From Bacillota bacterium (GTDB taxonomy: Bacteria; Bacillota; Desulfotomaculia; Desulfotomaculales; JAJYZD01), in the NCBI GenBank assembly GCA_021800315.1, contig JAJYZD010000144.1, positions 1-9,336 on the forward strand: DNA of 9,336 nucleotides, given 5' to 3'. A model generated the notes under the pieces. It worked only from the letters and a program-made list of their open reading frames with translations, was not told the DNA's origin and did not search any database. A program made the position numbers and the translations under genes. Positions 5,927 to 9,336 of this stretch are shown here, one piece after another. Each line of letters opens with the position of its first letter. Position 1 is the first letter of the stretch.

Positions 5927-6166
5927 ATGCCGGTGGAAGTCAGGGTCTTTTGCGGCCTGGAGAGTTGCATCCCGGGTGCCCGCTCCGGAGAGCCCATGTG
6001 GGTGGACATCAAGGCGGGTGAAAGCGGCCGGGCACTCCTGGCCAGACTGAACATCCCCGAGGAAAAGGCCTTCTCCTTCCTGGTGAACGGCGTCCGCCGG
6101 GATCTCACCGTGGGTCTGGCCGACGGCGACCGGGTCGCTGTTTTCCCGGCCGTGGGAGGTGGTTAG
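5927..6166 (+). CDS. moaD: MoaD/ThiS family sulfur-carrier-like protein
   Basis: This ubiquitin-like protein of 79 residues belongs to the MoaD/ThiS family, whose members carry sulfur as a C-terminal thiocarboxylate for molybdopterin or thiamin synthesis. It has MPVEVRVFCG at the start, the helix SGRALLARLNIP, the signature FLVNGVRRDL (51-60), DGDRVAVFPAV (67-77) and a C-terminal GGG, the reactive tail of the family. I chose the ATG at 5927 because it begins the first beta strand; the frame is open further upstream but only through intergenic hairpins. The SD is a weak GGGGG. It lies 109 bp downstream of the AOR gene on the same strand, so it probably supplies dithiolene sulfur for the tungstopterin or serves the enzyme directly. 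No adenylating partner (MoeB type) or MoaE is in the window. The symbol moaD is by family only. Confidence 0.87.
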   Translation: MPVEVRVFCGLESCIPGARSGEPMWVDIKAGESGRALLARLNIPEEKAFSFLVNGVRRDLTVGLADGDRVAVFPAVGGG

Positions 6167-6196
6167 GAACCTAAATATTGCCGCCGGTACTTAACC

Positions 6197-6217
6197 GCCG
6201 CCGAATTTCCCGGCGGC
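6197..6217 (+). promoter_or_regulatory. GC-rich hairpin abutting the regulator's SD
   Basis: GCCGCCG-aatttcc-CGGCGGC is a perfect 7-bp stem that ends five bases before the SD GGAGG (6222-6226) of the regulator gene. No T-run follows, so it is not an intrinsic terminator. It may tune translation or protect the downstream message. Confidence 0.45.
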
Positions 6218-6235
6218 AGGCGGAGGTTCAAAAGC

Positions 6236-6613
6236 GTGGCGCACAGCACTACAGACGGGGACAGCCTCCTGCACGTGGGGTACAAATTGTGGCTGGCGAA
6301 AAACGGCGATGTTTGTTTCGGCGAGGGTATTTTTACGATTCTTTCCCACGTGGCGGCCCTGGGGTCGATTTCCCGGGCGGCCTGGGAAATGAACATGTCC
6401 TACCGGGCGGCCTGGGGCAAGATCAAAACGGCGGAACTACGCTGGGGCCTCCCCTTGGTCATTACCCAGGTGGGCGGTGAACTGGGCGGCGGGGCCAGGC
6501 TGACGCCGGAGGCAGAGGAACTTTTGACCAGGTACCGCCGGTTGCAGGAGGCGGTCGACACGTTCGTACAGAAGTCGTTCCGGGAAGTTTTCCGGGACTG
6601 GCCACCCTTGTAA
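6236..6613 (+). CDS. ModE-type winged helix-turn-helix regulator, DNA-binding domain only
   Basis: This 125-residue protein resembles the N-terminal DNA-binding half of E. coli ModE, the molybdate-responsive regulator. The winged helix includes GIFTILSHVAALGSISRAAWEMNMSYRAAWGKI compared with the ModE stretch around LKHIALSGSISQGAKDAGISYKSAW; it covers about residues 31-63. The wing GGELGGGARLTPEAEELL (80-97) matches GGKGGGGAVLT. A terminal helix could serve for dimerisation. It lacks the C-terminal Mop/TOBE domains that bind molybdate in full ModE, so the metal signal, if any, must come another way. The GTG start has GGAGG nine bases upstream. The gene follows moaD by 69 bp and is probably in the AOR operon. 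Likely targets are the TTGCATAACGC elements in this locus, which is inference. Confidence 0.88.
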   Translation: MAHSTTDGDSLLHVGYKLWLAKNGDVCFGEGIFTILSHVAALGSISRAAWEMNMSYRAAWGKIKTAELRWGLPLVITQVGGELGGGARLTPEAEELLTRYRRLQEAVDTFVQKSFREVFRDWPPL

Positions 6614-6867
6614 CCGAATCCTAAGTCGGGTCGCCCCGGCGGCACATAATACAGGTCACCTGACCGTTTACCGGCTGGGGCGGTTACCCCCCTGGTACCT
6701 GCCCCGTCGGTTTCCACCTTTCATTATCCCACCCGCGAAGGTGCGCACCTGGTCTGGCCCATGGTCCAACAATAATACTCCCTGTTCCCGGGGCTGATGC
6801 TTCACAAGCGGTTGCCCCGGCTTTTTCTACCATTGGGCGGCCGACCTTCGGAGTATTCTGACACCGG
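6614..6867. other. Intergenic region with short perfect palindromes, no gene
   Basis: No coding signal was found between the regulator stop and the next promoter. Three short symmetric sequences share an AGGT/ACCT theme: CAGGT-c-ACCTG (6652-6662), the GGTACC core of CTGGTACCTG (6693-6702), and the 12-bp perfect palindrome AGGTGCGCACCT (6739-6750). GGGGC/GCCCC arms around 6676-6707 could make a weak hairpin, but there is no T-run and no convincing terminator. The function of the palindromes is unknown. Confidence 0.4.
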
Positions 6868-6889
6868 TGGTACAATTGTCCTTGGACAA
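6868..6889 (+). promoter_or_regulatory. Extended -10 promoter overlapped by a palindromic operator-like site
   Basis: TGG followed by TACAAT (6868-6876) is an extended -10 element one base off consensus; the -35 region is poor (TTCGGA at 6847-6852, 18-nt spacing). The inverted repeat TTGTCC-tt-GGACAA (6876-6889) begins at the last base of the -10 and covers the expected start site near 6883. That is the usual place for a repressor site. The promoter would serve the CoA ligase gene with a very short leader. Confidence 0.55.
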
Positions 6890-6916
6890 ACGACAAGACA
6901 AAGGGGTGTATATGGC

Positions 6917-8248
6917 GTGAAAGGGGAAGCCACCGACTACCGTCGTTACTGGGACGAGGCTCTCGAAACGATGCCCAGGAACGTCCTCCGGGAACATCAG
7001 CTTAAGCTGCTCCGGGATACCGTCGCCCTGGCCTGCGAACGGTCACCATTCTACCAGCGGAGTCTGAAAGAGGCCGGGCTGGGACCCGACGATCTGACCT
7101 GTCTTGAGGATCTGGCAAAGTTCCCGTTCATCGACAAGAAGATCCTGCGCGAACGGCAGGAAGCGGCCCCGCCCTACGGGGACCTGGTGTGCGTTCCGGC
7201 CGAAGAGATGGTGTACCTGTCCGCCTCCAGCGGTTCCACCGGGGTGCCTACGGCATCCCCCTTCACCTGGGCCGATTTCACGGCCTGGCAGAATTACGAG
7301 GCCCGCCTCTTCTGGTCTTCGGGCATGCGGCCCCACGACGTCTACTGCCACGCCCTGCAGTTTACCCTGTTTGTCGGCGGTCCGGATGTAGTCGGGGCCA
7401 TGAAGTTGGGGGCCCTGTGCATCTGGGCCGGCACCGTACCTTCGGAAAGGCTCCTGGCCATTTTCCGGACCTGGCGGCCCACCGTCACCTGGACTACCCC
7501 TTCCTACGCCTGGTACCTGGGGGAAACGGCCCGCAGCCAGGGCATCGATCCGGCGCGCGACCTGGCCGTCCGCAAGATTTTTGTGGCCGGGGAACCGGGC
7601 GGTTCCATTGCCGAAACCCGGCAGAGGATCGAGGAATTGTGGGGAGCCGATCTTTACGACTACTACGGCCTTTCCGACATCTTCGGCGCGTGCGCCGGCA
7701 TGTGCGAGGCCAAGGATGGTCTGCACTGGGCCGAGGACCACATCCTTACGGAGGTGCTGGACCCGGCTACCGGGGCCGCGGTACCGGAAGGAGAACGGGG
7801 GGAACTGGTGCTCACCTCGCTCCAGAAGAAAGCCCGGCCGCTGATCCGTTTTCGCACCGGGGACATCGTTTCCGTGACCACCGAGCCGTGCCGTTGCGGC
7901 CGCACTCATTTGCGGCTGGCCGGCGTCCATGGCCGCCTCGACGACATGCTCATCATCCGGGGCGTCAACGTCTTTCCCAGCGATATCGAGACGGTGGTGC
8001 GCAAAAACCCGGATTTGACCGGCGAATACCGTCTGGTCGTCACCGAGGAGAAGCACCTGGCCGTCCTAACCGTGGAAGTGGAACACAGCGAAGGTCTTCA
8101 AGGCGGTCTGGAAGGTCTGGCCGACCAGGTATGCCGCGAGATCTACGGTGTGCTGGGCTTCCGCCCGCGGGTGCGCGTGCTGCCGCCCGGCACCATTGAG
8201 CGGGCCACCCACAAGGCCAAGCGGGTCTTCGACCAGCGGGGTACGTGA
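6917..8248 (+). CDS. paaK: Phenylacetate-CoA ligase family protein (AMP-forming)
   Basis: This 443-residue adenylate-forming enzyme activates a carboxylic acid, in the namesake family phenylacetate, to its CoA thioester through an acyl-AMP. The ATP-binding loop is SSGSTGVPT (104-112). Other motifs are GEPGG (225-229), YYGLSD (249-254), GLHWAEDH, RFRTGD (311-316), CRCGR (325-329), GRLDDMLIIRGVNVFPS (339-355), and the C-terminal KAKRVFDQR with the presumed catalytic lysine. The usual lysine after TG in the ATP loop is valine here. I chose the GTG at 6917 because the promoter and SD (AAGGGG, 6901-6906) lie just upstream and the length is then typical (about 430-440). An ATG GCG TGA mini-ORF (6912-6920) overlaps this start codon. 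The substrate may be phenylacetate, benzoate-like or another aryl acid; sequence alone cannot decide. It would activate acids made by the nearby aldehyde oxidoreductases, which is inference. Confidence 0.92.
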   Translation: MKGEATDYRRYWDEALETMPRNVLREHQLKLLRDTVALACERSPFYQRSLKEAGLGPDDLTCLEDLAKFPFIDKKILRERQEAAPPYGDLVCVPAEEMVYLSASSGSTGVPTASPFTWADFTAWQNYEARLFWSSGMRPHDVYCHALQFTLFVGGPDVVGAMKLGALCIWAGTVPSERLLAIFRTWRPTVTWTTPSYAWYLGETARSQGIDPARDLAVRKIFVAGEPGGSIAETRQRIEELWGADLYDYYGLSDIFGACAGMCEAKDGLHWAEDHILTEVLDPATGAAVPEGERGELVLTSLQKKARPLIRFRTGDIVSVTTEPCRCGRTHLRLAGVHGRLDDMLIIRGVNVFPSDIETVVRKNPDLTGEYRLVVTEEKHLAVLTVEVEHSEGLQGGLEGLADQVCREIYGVLGFRPRVRVLPPGTIERATHKAKRVFDQRGT

Positions 8249-8409
8249 CCCACGAGAATGGTGCTGGTGGGGATCCGGTGGAAATACGATACGGTTACGG
8301 GACGAAGCCGAAACGCGAACAGAGGTAGTGCACTCAAAGAGCCCGATCATGTCCGGCACCGCCAGGGACCACGGCGAAAGCCCGGGACCGTTGTTAGTCG
8401 ACCACGTTA

Positions 8410-9210
8410 TCACCCCGGTAGAACCTCGTTCATACTGCCCGTGCGGTAGCCCTGCAAGTCCATGGTGACATACGTAAAGCCACAGTCCTTCAGTTCGGCC
8501 ACAACCTCAGCTGCCTTTGCGACCAGCAGCGGAAACTGGTCGGGAGTAATCTCGATCCGGGCCACCTCGCCGTGGTGACGGATGCGGAACTGGTGAAAAC
8601 CCAGGGAGCGCAGGAGGGTTTCCCCCCTGTCCACCTGACCCAGTTTTTCGGCCGTGATCCTGGTCCCGTAAGGAAAACGGGAACTCAAACACGCAAAAGA
8701 CGGCTTATCCCAGGTGGACAGACCCATTTCCCGGGAAAGCCGGCGGATGTCCTCCTTGGTCAAGCCGGCTTCCTTTAGGGGACTGCGCACCCCCAGTTCC
8801 CCGGCCGCCGTCAGGCCGGGCCGGTGGTCGCCGAGATCATCGTAGTTCGTGCCGTCCAGGACGTAACGAATGCCCTCGGCCGCGGCCACCGCCAGCAGTT
8901 TGGAGAACAGCTCCCGCTTGCAGTAATAACAGCGGTTGGGAGGGTTGTCCGCAAAACCTTCGATAGCCAGTTCTTCCGAAACGATCAATTTGTGCCTGGC
9001 TCCCAGACCGGCGGCCAGTTCCCTGGCCTGTGCCAACTCCCCGGCCGGATAGGTGGAAGAAGTCGCCGTAACCGCCAGGGCCCTGTCCCCCAACACATCC
9101 ACGGCCGTCTTGAGCAGGAAGGTGCTGTCCACACCCCCGGAAAAAGCGATCACGACACTCTCCATGTCTTTGAGCATCCCCTGCACTCTGGCCAGCTTGT
9201 CCCGAATCAT
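8410..9210 (-). CDS. larE: LarE-type ATP-dependent sulfur transferase (three-cysteine form)
   Basis: LarE belongs to the PP-loop ATP pyrophosphatase (N-type) family and inserts sulfur into the pyridinium dicarboxylate precursor of the nickel-pincer cofactor of lactate racemase. The 266-residue protein has the PP-loop FSGGVDST (23-30), NRCYYCKRELF (92-102), VLDGTNYDD (117-125) and KPSFACLSSRFPYG (169-182). Three cysteines, C94, C97 and C174, are placed as in the LarE subgroup reported to hold a [4Fe-4S] cluster (as in Thermotoga maritima), rather than the single-cysteine sacrificial type of Lactobacillus plantarum. The ATG start at 9210 has GGGAGG upstream with good spacing. No larA, larB or larC is in the window, so the natural target is uncertain. 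It is convergent with paaK and is not obviously part of the aldehyde cluster. Its 5' side is occupied by repeat-like DNA. Confidence 0.93.
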   Translation of the reverse strand: MIRDKLARVQGMLKDMESVVIAFSGGVDSTFLLKTAVDVLGDRALAVTATSSTYPAGELAQARELAAGLGARHKLIVSEELAIEGFADNPPNRCYYCKRELFSKLLAVAAAEGIRYVLDGTNYDDLGDHRPGLTAAGELGVRSPLKEAGLTKEDIRRLSREMGLSTWDKPSFACLSSRFPYGTRITAEKLGQVDRGETLLRSLGFHQFRIRHHGEVARIEITPDQFPLLVAKAAEVVAELKDCGFTYVTMDLQGYRTGSMNEVLPG

Positions 9211-9236
9211 GTGCTGCCCCCTCCCAAGATAGTGAA

Positions 9237-9336
9237 GACTCCCCGTCCTGAAGGACGGAGCTTCCGTCCTCTGCTACGGGGCACCTCCGCTCTTTTTAGG
9301 AAGCTGGAGGTGACTTTACGCTTCATGGTTGTTAGT
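9237..9336 (-). mobile_element. Probable right end and decayed tnpB tail of an IS200/IS605-type element (partial)
   Basis: Read leftwards, one frame encodes a segment ending in GGAP then a stop, followed in phase by E-A-P-S-F-R-T-G (9264-9241). That codon string is typical of TnpB C-termini, where the coding end overlaps the terminal hairpin. The hairpin CCGTCC-ttca-GGACGG (9258-9243 on the minus strand) followed by GGAG is like IS605-family right ends. Overlapping alternatives exist: GGACGGA-gct-TCCGTCC (9253-9269), AGCTTCC/GGAAGCT (9259-9265 with 9299-9305) and CACCTCC/GGAGGTG (9282-9288 with 9306-9312). In-frame stops indicate a remnant or a non-coding end. The body would lie beyond the right edge. 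The identification rests on remembered patterns, not a search. Confidence 0.45.

Noticed and set aside
4066..6108. A 680-codon open frame on the minus strand, antisense to the AOR and moaD genes
   Set aside because: It covers two well-supported genes on the plus strand, has a low-complexity Gly/His/Val-rich product and lacks a known domain.
6797..6916. N-terminal extension of PaaK by 40 residues
   Set aside because: An extended -10 promoter and palindrome lie inside it, and the family length fits the GTG start at 6917.
7043..8056. A 337-codon open frame antisense to paaK, and overlapping plus-strand frames such as 7189-8199
   Set aside because: All are shadows of paaK in high-GC DNA; the products are Arg/Gly/Pro-rich without family features.
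8249..8409. Bidirectional terminator between paaK and larE
   Set aside because: Short stems such as CCCAC/GTGGG (8249-8271) and GGC-gaaa-GCC exist, but no T-run follows on either strand.

Overview
The window looks like a chromosomal stretch of a GC-rich anaerobic Firmicute of the Desulfotomaculum/Pelotomaculum/Desulforudis type. This is inferred from high GC, strong AGGAGG-type Shine-Dalgarno (SD) sequences, frequent GTG and TTG starts, sigma-A-like promoters, and a gene set built on molybdenum/tungsten aldehyde chemistry. No rRNA, tRNA or CRISPR array was seen.

Layout. At the left edge a near-consensus promoter (37-65, minus strand) and an SD (1-8) drive a gene that begins outside the window. 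Next, on the minus strand, is a full-length molybdenum aldehyde oxidoreductase of the xanthine-oxidase superfamily (206-2923), almost colinear with Desulfovibrio gigas Mop. A 510-bp divergent region (2924-3433) follows, with stable hairpins on both sides. Rightwards run a small ubiquitin-like MoaD/ThiS protein without the C-terminal Gly-Gly (3434-3724), a 368-bp structured leader (3725-4092), a tungsten-type aldehyde:ferredoxin oxidoreductase, AOR (4093-5817), a second MoaD/ThiS protein that does end in glycines (5927-6166), and a one-domain ModE-type regulator (6236-6613). After a 303-bp intergenic region with its own promoter comes a phenylacetate-CoA ligase family gene (6917-8248). Convergent to it on the minus strand is larE, a PP-loop sulfur-insertion enzyme with three cysteines (8410-9210). 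Between paaK and larE (8249-8409) I see only weak inverted repeats and no convincing terminator. The right edge (about 9237-9336) looks like the terminal hairpins and decayed tnpB tail of an IS200/IS605-type element.

How the genes may work together (inference). Two aldehyde-oxidising enzymes of unrelated folds, one a Mo hydroxylase and one of the W-AOR family, lie back to back beside small sulfur-carrier-like proteins and a ModE-like DNA-binding protein. An acyl/aryl-CoA ligase able to activate the resulting acid follows. This suggests an aldehyde-to-acid-to-CoA module controlled by metal availability. An 11-bp repeat, TTGCATAACGC, occurs in both control regions. The least explained parts are the leaders: an attenuator-like set of overlapping hairpins and a masked ribosome-binding site before the first ubiquitin-like gene, and a leader before the AOR gene with fragments resembling a cyclic-di-GMP-I riboswitch.
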